Shown: positions 42,943-53,560, counted from the stretch's first letter. The stretch: 64,000 nt of DNA from Bryopsis sp. KO-2023 (GCA_030272585.1 BSYQ01000015.1:682001-746000), one strand, 5' to 3'. The notes: generated from the sequence alone by a model not told the origin. Translations and numbers: made by a program.

Positions 42943-45900
42943 GTGTTGATGTCCACGGGATTTTGGTCAAGAATTTCCCCAACTCGCGCAAATATGCCAG
43001 AATCCACTCCAGAGGTTCATGATATCGAGGAAGAAGTATCTGCTCCGGCCACGGCCGAGCAACTTTCTCAGCTCATCGCCCATGTATCGGACATTGCTGC
43101 TGTGCAAAATGATATTCGCCGGGAAAACTCGTCACTGAGAACTGAACTCGCACGTATGAGTGCAAATACCACACAGGAGAGCCTTACACCGCTGATCCAT
43201 TCAACCTTTCTAGGACCAGCAGCCGCTGCGTCGCTAGAAATGGACAAAGCGTTCCAACAGTCCCGGGAGATGCCTTTGGCAGACGGACAGGAACTAATCC
43301 GTGGTAGTGCTGCTCTGGTTCGAGCTATTCTGGTGAAAGGGCATGGCGCCGGGTGGAAAAACCCACAAGTGACACAGATAATTGGCCGCATCTCCGACGA
43401 CGATCGGGTCAAAGCCACAGAGGACAACAATTTTCCAAGCCAATGGTTGTCTACACAAAGTCTGCCAGAAGCTCCACCCATGCAACGAACGTTTTCGGGC
43501 AGGAAACAGCCGGCGCAGTCACAGGAGCTATCGCTTCTCCGGAGGTTACTTCCAGCACTCAACAAGCGCAATGCAGACAGGGAACCCGACAGCCCTCGAA
43601 AAAGTAAGTTCCCGTGTTTGACAAATGCTGTTCATTGCGGGGGGAAGCTGGTTCCCGGCGTGCCCCAGCTGCATGTCGCACCTATAGCGACGGTAGTTCC
43701 GGGCATCCAACAGAACGCAGACGTCACTGTACAGAAACTGACGTCCCTGGTCGATTCCCTTCAGTTTCGCCACAATGGGTTGCTGGTGCGGCGGACTATC
43801 CATGGGACGTTTCTCGGTGTCCTAAACAAACGTCCTGCGTTGCGACCGTCAGTAGAATACGCGGATGCTAAAACGTGGGCTACTAATTATCAGTTACCTT
43901 TGCGTTCCGGGCCATTCAAAACCGGCGACATTAGCCGGTTTTCCGAACAATGGAAAACCTTGTGTTCTCCAGGTTCGCCTGTACCTAGTTGGGTCAAACA
44001 TGGTTTTCGTGCAGAACTGCACGGTCTGAATACTCTGATCGCAAAGAAACAACTAAAACAGTATCGCCTTAGCGATCCCGAATGGAAATTTCTAAGAACA
44101 GAAGTCAAACGAATGTTAGAGTGGGGCGCCGTCGAAGACGTTACCCATCTCAAAGACCAACCACACGAGGTGGCTTTCTTATCGCCGCTCCAGACAGCGC
44201 CGAAACCGCCTCCTGACTTATTTCGATTCTGCTTCGACGCCCGAGCAGTGAATGACTGTCTTCAAGCTCCCAGCTTTCGCCTTGAAGGCATCAAAGTCGT
44301 AAAGGAAATGCTCCGCGCGGGGGATTTCCTTTGGGGCTTTGATTTTAAGAAAGGCTATTTTCAATTACCCCTTCACCCGGACTTGCAGCGCGTCTGCTGT
44401 TTCGAACTCGACCGACGAGTTTATCGATTCAAGTGCGTGCCCTTCGGATTGTCGAACGCGCCTTTCGCTTACACAAAACTTTTGCGGCCGCTCGTCAGAA
44501 AATGGCGGAGCCTCGGAATCAGGGTTGTTTTGTATTTCGATGACGCCCTGTTTTTTAACACATCTCTCGAAGACGTCATTGCAACGCAAAAGCTTGTTTT
44601 CGCCGATCTGTTTGCGCTCGGTTTGCGGCTAAACATGGATAAGTCTAACCTGGTTCCCACGAAAAGGGTTAAGTTCCTTGGCTTTATCGTGGAGTCGGAA
44701 CCAATGGCGCGAGTTTCTGTTAGCCAGGAAAAGCTCGAGAAAATTGAAAACGCAGTCGGAAACTTGCTGCGGATGCAACATTTTTCCGGACAGCAGGCGG
44801 AGCGTGTGGTCGGCTACGTAGTCGCCACCCTTCCCGCGATTCCTTTGGCTCGATTTTTTTCCAGGTCGATGTTTCAGCTCTTGAGTAAATTGCCAATATC
44901 GTCGAAGGGGGTCCGTAATAACACCTTCTTGTTACACCCCTCACCGGAGGTGCGTGACGACTTAAGGTTGCTCCAGGCTAATCTCGATAAGCTGAACGGC
45001 ATGTCTGTTGAGCCTTCGGCTCCCCGTGTAGTTCTCTACACCGACGCGTCCGGACTTGGATGGGGAGCTAGACTTTTTACAGCATCCCACAACGTGACGC
45101 CACTGCGCGGCCAGGGACGTTGGCCGTCTCTTACGGCGACCGATTCCGTTTGGACGGAGCTGAAAGGTGTGTTCGCGGCGCTTGTGGCTTTTTGGCCTCA
45201 TGTTGTCGGGAAACGCATTTTAGTTCGCACCGATTCTACAGGTGTTCGTGGTTTTTGGAAAAACGCTGGTTCTCCTTCCCTTAACGACGGAATCAACCTG
45301 CTTGTGCTCGCCTTAGCTACCCTCGAGTTGCTTGGAGATTTTTCCTTGACTATTGGGTTCGTTGGGTCTGCGGCGATTATCGATTCCGGTGCTGATGAAG
45401 AGTCACGGGTTTTTCACCCAGAGGACTACAAGTTGAACCCGCTGTGGTTCAACTACGTGTGGTTATTATGGGGACCGTTCACGATCGATTTATTTGCGTC
45501 GAACCTTAATCGGCAACGGAATCCAGAAACGGACGAACCTTTGCCTTTTTGTTCAGAGAGTCATGACGTCGGCGCTTTTGCCGTCGATGCCTTGTCTTTC
45601 GCGTGGACCCAGGGAAAGTTTTACGGAAACCCCCCCTTCTCGATGTTGGGCGACGTCGTCCGCCACTTACTGTCGCATGGCGGAAGTGGCGTTTTGGTCA
45701 TTCCTTGGTGGCCCGCAGCTCCCTGGTTTGCCACTCTAAAGCCGTATATCCGTGATACTTTCAGCTTGCCACAGCAAGCAGACACATTTTTACCAGGCAC
45801 GATGCGGAATGATGTTGGGACGGGGACACCCCGAACGAGTTCAGGTCACGCTATGCACTGCGCGGTGGTATCAGTCGTTTTTCCCAGCCCGATTCATTGT

Positions 45901-46947
45901 TCGACGAAGACGTTACGTCCCGCTCCGACGGTGCCAGGGAGCCCCAAACGGTCTCTTACCGCCATTTTTCAAAATCCTGTTCTACGAGAACAGGCGTTGG
46001 ATTGGCGCGCGTTAGCCAAAGCGCATCTGGAAGCAAGTACGCAGCAGACATACGCTTCCAGGGTCAGACAATATTCGCAGGTCTGCAACTTGGCACAGTT
46101 GGCGCCATTTCCTGCTTCGGAGCATTCTGTTGCAACTTGGATTTCGGTTCAAGTCGTGATGGGGTTGGCGTTCAATACGATCGCGACAGGAATGGCCGCC
46201 CTTGCCAAAACAGTGTGGCTTCAGCAAGGGGAGGATCTTGGGACGTGGACTGGCGTTCAGCAGTGTTTGGAAGCAGCAAAGAAAAAACTGGGGACAGGCA
46301 CGCAGCAAGCGAAGCAGCCTTTTTCCTTGGACCAGCTCTGCAAGCTGGTCAAGGCGGCTGATGCAGTTTCATCGACGATTGGCGCTCGTGACGCCTTTGC
46401 TTTTTGCTTAGCTTTTTTCGGCCTATTGCGAGTTTCTGAGCTCGTTTGTGTTCGCGCGGAACACTTAAAATTGGCAAGTCCAGACGGCCTTGAATTATTT
46501 CTACCGCAGTCCAAAACAGATACCCATCGGCAGGGGACATGGGTACGTTTGCCTCGACTGCCAGAAAGTTTAGCGGCAGTTTGTCCTGATCGGCGGGGGC
46601 GAGCGTATCTGCTGCAGTTACGCAGTGTTTTTGTGTTTCCGCTGGCGAGAAATGCGGCGAGACACCTCTCGCCTCGCGGTTTTGCTGACCGTGTTTCTGG
46701 GTACATCGCATCGGCTATGCCGGAAGTACCCCGCCACCTTTACGGCACTCATAGCCTACGCAAAGGGGGCGCCACTCTTATGAGTCAAGCAGGCGCCCCT
46801 GTGAGACAAATCAAAACACAGGGGAGATGGCGGTCGGATGCCGTCTTCCGATATGTTCTCGACACCGAGGCCGACGCCTGGCGAGAACTTCGAACACTCG
46901 CCCAACGTTTCGTGTTCGACGACTTAACGCGGGATAGGGCGACCTAG
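42943..46947 (+). CDS. DIRS polyprotein: RT, RNase H, methyltransferase-like, tyrosine recombinase
   Basis: One frame of 1,334 codons. The Met at 42994 (MPESTPEV) is an equally good start. Residues 1-300 are a Gag-like or linker region without a zinc knuckle. Reverse transcriptase is about 385-600, with FDFKKGYFQLPL, CVPFGLSNAP and catalytic YFDD at 531-534. RNase H is about 695-820, starting LYTDASGLGWGA. A DIRS-type methyltransferase-like domain is about 845-945, with DLFASNLNRQ and YGNPPFS (NPPF 896-899). The tyrosine recombinase is about 1010-1320, with R1163 (LLRVSEL), H1270 and R1273 (THSLRKGG), W1296 (GRW) in place of the second His, and nucleophile Y1304 (VFRYVLD). Many DIRS elements encode these activities in overlapping frames; here they are a single frame. 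No stops; all key residues are present. Confidence 0.95.
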   Translation: MLMSTGFWSRISPTRANMPESTPEVHDIEEEVSAPATAEQLSQLIAHVSDIAAVQNDIRRENSSLRTELARMSANTTQESLTPLIHSTFLGPAAAASLEMDKAFQQSREMPLADGQELIRGSAALVRAILVKGHGAGWKNPQVTQIIGRISDDDRVKATEDNNFPSQWLSTQSLPEAPPMQRTFSGRKQPAQSQELSLLRRLLPALNKRNADREPDSPRKSKFPCLTNAVHCGGKLVPGVPQLHVAPIATVVPGIQQNADVTVQKLTSLVDSLQFRHNGLLVRRTIHGTFLGVLNKRPALRPSVEYADAKTWATNYQLPLRSGPFKTGDISRFSEQWKTLCSPGSPVPSWVKHGFRAELHGLNTLIAKKQLKQYRLSDPEWKFLRTEVKRMLEWGAVEDVTHLKDQPHEVAFLSPLQTAPKPPPDLFRFCFDARAVNDCLQAPSFRLEGIKVVKEMLRAGDFLWGFDFKKGYFQLPLHPDLQRVCCFELDRRVYRFKCVPFGLSNAPFAYTKLLRPLVRKWRSLGIRVVLYFDDALFFNTSLEDVIATQKLVFADLFALGLRLNMDKSNLVPTKRVKFLGFIVESEPMARVSVSQEKLEKIENAVGNLLRMQHFSGQQAERVVGYVVATLPAIPLARFFSRSMFQLLSKLPISSKGVRNNTFLLHPSPEVRDDLRLLQANLDKLNGMSVEPSAPRVVLYTDASGLGWGARLFTASHNVTPLRGQGRWPSLTATDSVWTELKGVFAALVAFWPHVVGKRILVRTDSTGVRGFWKNAGSPSLNDGINLLVLALATLELLGDFSLTIGFVGSAAIIDSGADEESRVFHPEDYKLNPLWFNYVWLLWGPFTIDLFASNLNRQRNPETDEPLPFCSESHDVGAFAVDALSFAWTQGKFYGNPPFSMLGDVVRHLLSHGGSGVLVIPWWPAAPWFATLKPYIRDTFSLPQQADTFLPGTMRNDVGTGTPRTSSGHAMHCAVVSVVFPSPIHCSTKTLRPAPTVPGSPKRSLTAIFQNPVLREQALDWRALAKAHLEASTQQTYASRVRQYSQVCNLAQLAPFPASEHSVATWISVQVVMGLAFNTIATGMAALAKTVWLQQGEDLGTWTGVQQCLEAAKKKLGTGTQQAKQPFSLDQLCKLVKAADAVSSTIGARDAFAFCLAFFGLLRVSELVCVRAEHLKLASPDGLELFLPQSKTDTHRQGTWVRLPRLPESLAAVCPDRRGRAYLLQLRSVFVFPLARNAARHLSPRGFADRVSGYIASAMPEVPRHLYGTHSLRKGGATLMSQAGAPVRQIKTQGRWRSDAVFRYVLDTEADAWRELRTLAQRFVFDDLTRDRAT

Positions 46948-47388
46948 GCGTCGTTTTTTTTCGGGATAGAAATTTATTTCCATGCTTCCTGTGTTGCGAA
47001 GTTGTTTTTTCTGAATGTGCCATTTTCCTTGCAGGGCACAAATCCGGATCCAAATCCAGAAAGTAGAGAAATGGTGCATGCAAATGGGACAGGCTGCTGT
47101 CTGTGACGGAATTTTCGATTCGATGTTGAGGATGGAAATTGGGGGTGTTCTGGATTCCGATTGATTTCTTTTCCTGGATTGTAACCATGGTGTTTGGTTT
47201 CAAACAAACAATTGCATGTCTGCAATCGACTGTGTTTTTTCTGGCTGGATGTCTTTCTTTAGCCATCCTGTTTCCTTCTCCCTTTCATCTCCACTACTCA
47301 ATTGTCCTTCTCGAAGTCCATTCTTATCCTTCTTCTTTTAAAACCACAAACACTCCAAAGGTCTGGGCACCAAATCTCTTCTGTCATG
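46948..47388 (+). other. 3' non-coding interior of the DIRS element
   Basis: Between the polyprotein stop and B1; no gene seen. Confidence 0.5.
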
Positions 47389-47732
47389 GAGAGAACTGGA
47401 GTGAAGTTTACTAAGTTAAGGAAAGAGTGTCTTATTCGAGTGAGTGGCCAGTAACTTGAGTGGAGTGTAGGAGTGGAGATCAGGAGAAGGAGGCAGGAAG
47501 GGAGGCAGCAGCCAGTGCCAGCAAAATGGAGAAAAAAGGAACTGCAAAGCTGCAGTGGAGAAGTTGAGTCAGAAGAAGGTAACCTTATGAGACCATCCTT
47601 AAAGAAGTGAAGGGACATTGGATTGGTCTGACAAACTGGAATAGCTGATTGTTAAAAGCAAGCATGGAATCCATCTGTGGATGAATGGAAGTATATTGAT
47701 TGGATCTGACAGGTTGAAATAACCAACTGTAA
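47389..47732 (+). repeat. B1 split direct repeat (344 bp)
   Basis: Starts GAGAGAACTGGAG and ends ACCAACTGTAA; repeated at 47909-48252. It abuts A2 directly. Confidence 0.93.
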
Positions 47733-47890
47733 TGAAAGCTTTACTTGAGAATTAAGTAAAGCCTGTTACAGGGGTTCATGTAAAGCGAACAAGAGCCTAA
47801 AAAAGCTGCGGTTACTCATGACTATTCAGAGTAACGATTTAAGCAGCAAGAAAAACAAGCAAGGTAATTCTTGTTTTCCTTTTTGTTTTC
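47733..47890 (+). repeat. A2 split direct repeat (158 bp), uninterrupted
   Basis: Preserves the pre-insertion form of A1, including the single CTCATGAC that is duplicated around the hAT-like element. Confidence 0.93.
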
Positions 47891-47908
47891 CCGACCCTAT
47901 CCCTCCCT

Positions 47909-48252
47909 GAGAGAACTGGAGTGAAGTTTACTAAGTTAAGGAAAGAGTGTCTTATTCGAGTGAGTGGCCAGTAACTTGAGTGGAGTGTAGGAGTGGAGAT
48001 CAGGAGAAGGAGGCAGGAAGGGAGGCAGCAGCCAGTGCCAGCAAAATGGAGAAAAAAGGAACTGCAAAGCTGCAGTGGAGAAGTTGAGTCAGAAGAAGGT
48101 AACCTTATGAGACCATCCTTAAAGAAGTGAAGGGACATTGGATTGGTCTGACAAACTGGAATAGCTGATTGTTAAAAGCAAGCATGGAATCCATCTGTGG
48201 ATGAATGGAAGTATATTGATTGGATCTGACAGGTTGAAATAACCAACTGTAA
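47909..48252 (+). repeat. B2 split direct repeat (344 bp)
   Basis: Matches B1. Its last base marks the right end of the element; the next bases (CTCGGGGG) belong to a different GC-rich sequence. Confidence 0.93.
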
Positions 48253-48830
48253 CTCGGGGGAGCCGGGTTGCCGGTCGCATCAGCCCGACCTGGGGACGGC
48301 TGGCGTCCCCGCACCTGTCACATCGACGGATCAGGCGTCCCCGAGCGTCCCCGGATCACGGATCAGCGTCCCCCGAACTGAGGGAAGCCTACCGGTTACG
48401 GTCACCGTAACCGTACCGTAACGCCGTAACCGGACCGTAACCGGAGTACAATTTTCGTCGGAAAATCGTACTTTTACGGCCGTAACCGTAGCTCCGTACC
48501 GCTCCGTACCGCTCCGTACCGGACCGTAATGACCGTAACGGCCGTACCAACCGTAAACCGTAGAAAGTGACCCCCGCGGGGTCCCGCGATTCCAAAGGAA
48601 CCCAGGGGGATTCGAACCTGCGACCCTACAGACTGCAGCCTAACGCTTTAGCACTGAACCACACTACTTCACGATGATTTAGGGCCTGCCGTAGCTATAC
48701 CGTACCTGTTCCGTACCGTAAAAACAACATATTACTCCGGTTACGGTACGGAATTACGGCCGTAGTACGGTGACCGTAACCCGACCGTAACCGGACCGGA
48801 CCGGAGCCGGACCAAAAAATCGGCCCAAGT
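48253..48830. repeat. CCGTA-rich repeat element around a tRNA-like sequence
   Basis: Three parts. About 48253-48385 has repeated CGTCCCC and GGGGACG. About 48386-48565 is packed with CCGTA (15 in 48361-48570), including three tandem GCTCCGTACC units. After a tRNA-like stretch, about 48680-48815 holds CCGTA and its complement TACGG intermingled, ending in repeated GGACCGGA. The two CCGTA fields flank the tRNA-like part, which suggests a tRNA-derived short interspersed element or a very compact inverted-repeat element. Exact ends are not defined. Confidence 0.55.
48590..48675 (-). tRNA. tRNA-like sequence with GCA (Cys) anticodon position, degenerate
   Basis: On the minus strand there is an A-box-like TGGTTCAGTGC (48661-48651), then CTGCAGT in the place of an anticodon loop (anticodon GCA), then a perfect B box GGTTCGAATCC (48618-48608). 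The anticodon and T stems pair poorly (several mismatches) and I cannot pair a 7-bp acceptor stem. It is therefore more likely a pol III promoter relic, a tRNA pseudogene or a SINE head than a working tRNA-Cys gene. Confidence 0.4.
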
Positions 48831-50860
48831 CCTATCTCTGTTGCAGATACCAAAGCAGTACGGGTTAAGAACGGATATATGTTGGTTGTAGGAGGCAGTT
48901 GAGATATCCTTGTAAGTCCCTTCAGGGCAAAGCCCAAGTGTGGTCATTGTGTGTATCATCCGTCTGGTCTCAAAGACCTGAGCCCAGTTCGGTTATTTGC
49001 TATACACCCGACACAGTTCTAAAGGTGCTTCTTACTCAGAGACCTTTTGATATCTTGGATTCATGGAAGCAGCTCTACAGAGGAATTTTCAACAGTTCAG
49101 GGATTCTTTATATATATAAAATGGTGTAGCCTTGGCAGTTTGTCCTTTGCTGCTTGGCCCCCCAAAAAAAACTGTTGTTGTGTTGTCCCCCCCTCCGTTT
49201 ATCTGGAAGCAGCGTAAAACGTTTCCTTTCGCCGTGTATTGATGGACATTTCGACCCAGAACTGCTTAAAGCTGTAAGACAAACCCAGCGGCCAGTCGTT
49301 GCTGAACACACTTGTTTATCGCGCAGTGAGCGAAAAAGTTCGACCTGTTCTGTAAACAAAACAATCACAAGACTCGCAACACTCTATGTTGCGAGTCAGA
49401 ACGACCACTGGCCAATGGTCCGCTCCGTGGAGCACAAGTCCAACGGGACGACGTTCAGGCAAGACGTTTCCAGAAGAAAGAAGTGCCTTGCCCCTTTCAC
49501 GGACTTGAACAAGTGACGGTCGAGTCGTTGCGGTTGATGATGCCAGAAACTCGGGCGCAAAAAACTTCCGCGAAATACACAAACGATCCAGGAGGACTTG
49601 TGTTTATGTCGATGGGAGCGGGGCAAATTCTAAGAGGATCATTCTTCGAAGACTGGTTGATCGTCACGGGTCAGTGCGATCTACCCAGCGTGGTTGTGCG
49701 CCTCACCTCTGCAGCCTCACCTCTCGTTCGCGAGAGTGGGGTTGTGGTTCGGTTAGCCTCCACGCTGGGGAAAGCCAAACGAGGGGGACGGCAATTGAGT
49801 AGACCGCTTGACGAGTTGAGTGGGTGGCCTAACCCGGTGGAGGAAATGCTGACCCGAAAGGTGCGTTCCACCACGGTGGTCCATCGTCGGTGGACCCCCG
49901 CCTTGACGTGGCGTGGTGGCTCCCTTCGGGGTCCAAGAGGGGTCCGATTCTTTTTTCTCTTTTGTTTTTTTCCTTGTTTGCTTTTGTTTGCTTTTTTTTT
50001 AAGTTCGCCGAGTTCTTCAAACAGTGCAGCACGATTTGTTTTTTCGTTCATTCGAAGCACAACCGACTTCACGAAAGGTGGCCACGTTGAACATATCCTA
50101 CGCTATCTTTGTGCTTTTCCGTAGAATGATACTTCCAAAGCGAACTTGCGTCTGAAACTCTTTCGGCTCCGGCCGTTTTGCGCTCTCATATGAAATCAAC
50201 AATGAAACTTTGGGGGTAGTTGATGATAAAACGATTTCGATTGGGGATTGAGGTCGAGAACTGAACTATTGAGAAAGGTGTTTGAATGATGAGTGTCCAC
50301 AGTCCGGACATATGGACAGTACACTTTCTCTGGGAAAAGCAGCGGGGGTGATCGTGTATGTTTCTCATACAAAAAGCGTTCTGAGAAAGGAATTTTTGGT
50401 TGCTGGGTATGGAGTTACATGAGTCATGCGACTGTTTTGCATCTTGATGTGCTGAGTGGATCACAGTATTGTCTAAACAGGGTGCACTCCATACCCACTC
50501 AATACATATGCAATATTCAACTGATAAGTACTCCCAAAAGGAACAGCAGGACTATAGATGACTTTCTGTATGTTTTTTTTTCTTGTCAGTGACTCGATTT
50601 TCTGGCGCAAGGACACCCTCAAGAATAGAACAGTGCTAATAACACACAGTCGATAGCTACCCTTTCTTGCACAACACTCCCGGCTACTTTGTCCTTACTC
50701 CCAACAAGACATGGTGTACATCCTTTTCCAGACCTTCTCCACTCAGCATCGCATTCAATAGAATCTCACGGCTGGCCTTCCAACATGTATCATTGGTCCA
50801 GATGCTAGTTTCTTTTCTCGTAGCCTGTCCTGACTGTTTTTCTGGAATTTTTCTTGACTA
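48831..50860. other. Region without a recognised gene
   Basis: A plus-strand frame 49483-50124 (213 codons) and an overlapping one at 49154-49516 have mixed composition but no motif, signal or splice pattern I recognise, and the longer one ends in a T-run-encoded Phe stretch. A 10-bp-stem hairpin sits at 49371-49397. Confidence 0.4.
49371..49397. repeat. Hairpin, 10-bp stem
   Basis: GACTCGCAAC, loop ACTCTAT, GTTGCGAGTC: a perfect inverted repeat. Role unknown. Confidence 0.7.
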
Positions 50861-51341
50861 GTTGGATGGGCAGCATAATGCTGCAGAAGAGCCCCCAGCT
50901 GCTCGCATCTGAATCCATCTTGACAATGCACACGGGAATCTGGTCCGACATGGGGCCCCACTGCACTTGGTGAAATTGTAGAGTCGTCAAAACTGCATAC
51001 AGCAATTTGCCTACATGTCATGAAAGGGTACAAAACGACACACCAAGGGAGGCCATCTCTTCAATTCTTTTCAGTAGCAATTCAACATTGATTGTTGCGA
51101 TTGTGGTTTTTTGATTTTTGATTTTCCCTCTCAAGAATTTGTACTCCAGCATCATGATGGGAGAATCAAAAATATCCTCCAGGGTAGGTCCACTTGATTG
51201 GGATATAAAGTTTGCTGGAAAAAAGTCGCGTGAATCGATGGTGTTGATTTGGCGAAAATCCAACGTGTTTGTCCAACCCGACCCGCAGCACTGTGGTTGT
51301 GTTGTGATGTGACTGTTCGATGGCACGTTCTGGGAAGGCAC
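50800..51341 (-). other. Possible divergent gene or remnant, unit 1
   Basis: Minus-strand frames contain peptides also found in unit 2: DFRQINT, MMLEYKFLRGKIKN, MASLGVSF, LYAVLTTLQFHQVQWGP and VCIVKMDSDA. They lie in different frames here and would need one or two introns. Homology to any family is not apparent. It may be the 5' part of a divergently transcribed neighbour copied with the unit. Confidence 0.3.
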
Positions 51342-52915
51342 AAATCAACCCTGTGCGCTTCTAGCCCTCGACACAAGACCGTTCATACCGGGGCAGGATA
51401 CGCGCGCGCGTCACTCTTTTGCGAACTGTGTGGTCAAACTCACTGTAAGGAAATTTCATCCCACCATTTTACTGTGACTGCGGCTTCACTTGAAATTTCT
51501 TGTTTCCTGGGCTTTTCACCCAAATATGAATATGTTAAGGGGAAGTCTATGGCCTGTAAAAAAAAAACAACGTTTCCTATAAATTTCACACGAAAAGTTT
51601 TTGGAATTACTTGACAACAGAATTGATGCAGGGGCAGAAGCTTCTACGATGGCCGATACGAACAAGGAGACCTTCACGGTGGAGTGCGGAGTTCCCATGA
51701 AAAAGGAGGAGAATGTTGATGAAAGTGCCTCTCCGGCTGTGGAATGTATGGTGAAAAAGGAAGAGGGGAGTACGAAGGATTCGAATTCTGGTGGTGCATT
51801 TGCTTTTAGTGCGAAAGATGAGGTTAAACTGGAGGAGAAAGTGCTGGGTGTGGTCAAAAAAGAAGAGGAGAAAGTAAAAAAAGAAGATGTTGGTGAAGCT
51901 TTTCCTGCTGGCGAAGAGAATGTGGTCAAAACAGAGGAGGGGGTGAAAAGTGAAGTCGGTGAGGAAGAGGACCCATTTGCTCGTTTGGCGAGGGAAAATA
52001 TGCTCTCCGATGATGAAGATGAAGTTAGGCGAGATATTTGGGAGATAACAATGGAGGTGAAAGCTAGTGAAGGCCTAGAAGAGAGGCGAGTGAGGGCTGC
52101 ACATACCAAACGGTGTGGCAGATGTGGGTATAACGGTTGGTGCTTTGGGGACACGTACTATTCTGCTGCTGGTGATGCAAGGTGGGCTGTTTCGGAGAAA
52201 AAGTTTTGCCGGTCTTGCTATGATGAGTGGCTTCGAGAAGATTTGGATGGGTATGAAGTGACTCCTGAAATGCAATCCTTAAGAGATAAGTTGGCTGATA
52301 TTGCCCGTTGGCGGGAGGCGAATAATTGGCCGAGGCGATCTGAAGTGTGGAAGCCAAATAATCGTCCGATGCGATTCCAAGTGTTGGAGGAGTGGCATGG
52401 GGGCTTCATCTCCTCTTTTCCGTGGTCTTGCTTCAGCGATGCGAGTGAAGGGGAAAGGTCTTACTACATCAGTGAAAGTGAAGAGGAAAGGTCTTGCTTC
52501 AGCGATGAAAGTGGAGGGGAGAGGTCTTCCTGCAGCGATGAAAGTGAAGGGGAAAGCGATGAAAGTGGAGGGGAAAGGTCCAGCAAAATACGAAGGACAG
52601 GAGATTGAGGAGGGATGAAAACAAGCAGTGGTTTTGACGATAAAATTTTTGTGAAAAATGTGTGTATGATAGGGAGAAATATACTGAGAGATGGCTTTTT
52701 TTGTTTCATATAATTTTTTTGCTTGAGGATGACCGCAAACAAATAAATCTCCCAGTTAGTTGGGGTTTGGGAGCTTTTTTTTTTTTTTCTTTGCGGGGGG
52801 GGGGGGGTATTTAAATGATAACATGCTCATTAAGGATGTGTTGTATTTTTGCCTGGAAATGGAACCATGATAGACTGGGAACAATGTGTAAAAACAATTC
52901 AGTGACAATCCAGAT
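50862..52915. repeat. Tandem duplication, unit 1
   Basis: About 2 kb, repeated in direct orientation at 53055-55040. Both begin GTTGGATGGGCAGCA and include an upstream minus-strand segment, the acidic zinc-motif gene, its AATAAA (52742 and 54856) and a T-run/G-run tail. Start codons of the paired genes are 2,221 bp apart. Non-coding parts have diverged by indels more than the coding parts. Confidence 0.85.
51649..52608 (+). CDS. Acidic protein with SUMO-motif array and CxxC/CxxC module, copy 1
   Basis: 319 residues, no recognised family. The start at 51649 has a good context (ACGATGG) and is conserved in copy 2. Residues 1-105 are Lys/Glu-rich and hold seven matches to the SUMO-attachment consensus (hydrophobic-K-x-E): 17-20, 35-38, 59-62, 69-72, 76-79, 93-96 and 99-102, most followed by further acidic residues. 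Residues 105-150 are an acidic stretch leading to RRDIWEITMEVKASEG. Residues 156-190 hold two Cys pairs (CGRC at 156-159, CRSC at 187-190) around DTYYS, a plausible zinc-binding fold. The C-terminal 60 residues are Ser/Glu/Asp repeats (CFSDES, SCSDESEGE) ending SSKIRRTGD. A nuclear, SUMO-regulated role is inference. An AATAAA at 52742 follows. Copy 2 lies 2.2 kb downstream. Confidence 0.75.
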   Translation: MADTNKETFTVECGVPMKKEENVDESASPAVECMVKKEEGSTKDSNSGGAFAFSAKDEVKLEEKVLGVVKKEEEKVKKEDVGEAFPAGEENVVKTEEGVKSEVGEEEDPFARLARENMLSDDEDEVRRDIWEITMEVKASEGLEERRVRAAHTKRCGRCGYNGWCFGDTYYSAAGDARWAVSEKKFCRSCYDEWLREDLDGYEVTPEMQSLRDKLADIARWREANNWPRRSEVWKPNNRPMRFQVLEEWHGGFISSFPWSCFSDASEGERSYYISESEEERSCFSDESGGERSSCSDESEGESDESGGERSSKIRRTGD

Positions 52916-53054
52916 GATAATTTAGAAACATCTTCAAAGTTGCGATACCCCCCAAAAAATATATTTTTACACTGGGGACCAAGCATTCGTTAGGTTTATG
53001 AACTGAAGCCTGGAGAATGAACGGCAGGCCTTCAGTATTCTCCTGTGTGACATC

Positions 53055-53560
53055 AGTTGGATGGGCAGCAAAAGGCTGCAGAAGAGCCCTCAGCTGCTTG
53101 CATCTGAATCCATCTTGACAATACACACGGGAAACTGGTGTAACATGGGCCCCACTCCACTTGGTGAAATTGCAGAGTCGTCAAAACTGCATAAAGCAAT
53201 TTGCCTGCATCTTCTGTTCGCTGCTTGAACTGACCAAGAAAGGATACACCAAGGGAGGCCATCCCTCAAATTTTTTTCAGCAGCAACATTGATTGTTGCG
53301 ACTGAATGCCACTAAGGAAATCATACCCAACTATTTTTGATTTTCCCTGTCAAGAATTCGTACTCCAGCATCATATATATCCTCCAGGGAAGATCCACTT
53401 GATTGGAAAAAAACGTTGCTGGACAAATGTTGTGCGTTGAATCAACAGTGTTAATTTGGCGAAAATCCAACGTGTTTATGCAACTTGACTGGCAGTACTG
53501 CTGAGAGAATGTTCTGATGTGACTGTTTCATGACACGTTCTGAACACAAATAAACCCCAA
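53055..53560 (-). other. Possible divergent gene or remnant, unit 2
   Basis: Counterpart of 50800-51341. A continuous minus frame near 53262-53130 reads MASLGVSFLGQFKQRTEDAGKLLYAVLTT and on to QFHQVEWGP; the part corresponding to DFRQINT and MMLEYEFLTGKIKN has small deletions. Probably degenerate. Confidence 0.3.

Larger units (their letters stand above)
40659..48252 (+). mobile_element. PAT-type DIRS retrotransposon with split direct repeats
   Basis: Tyrosine-recombinase retroelement. Terminal layout: A1 (40659-41802, containing a 986-bp insertion and its duplication), internal region with one long frame, then B1 (47389-47732), A2 (47733-47890), an 18-base spacer and B2 (47909-48252). A copies are 158 bp and B copies 344 bp, both matching by eye. 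The A1 ... B1-A2-B2 order is the defining split-direct-repeat structure of PAT/kangaroo-like elements. No target duplication is seen, as expected for this group, which integrates a circular DNA by recombinase. Excluding the nested hAT-like element it is about 6.6 kb. Confidence 0.93.

Noticed and set aside
48590-48675. Functional tRNA-Cys gene
   Set aside because: The acceptor stem cannot be paired and the anticodon and T stems have several mismatches, despite good A and B boxes.
49483-50124. 213-codon plus-strand frame as a gene
   Set aside because: No motif, no supporting splice context, and the end is encoded by T-runs.
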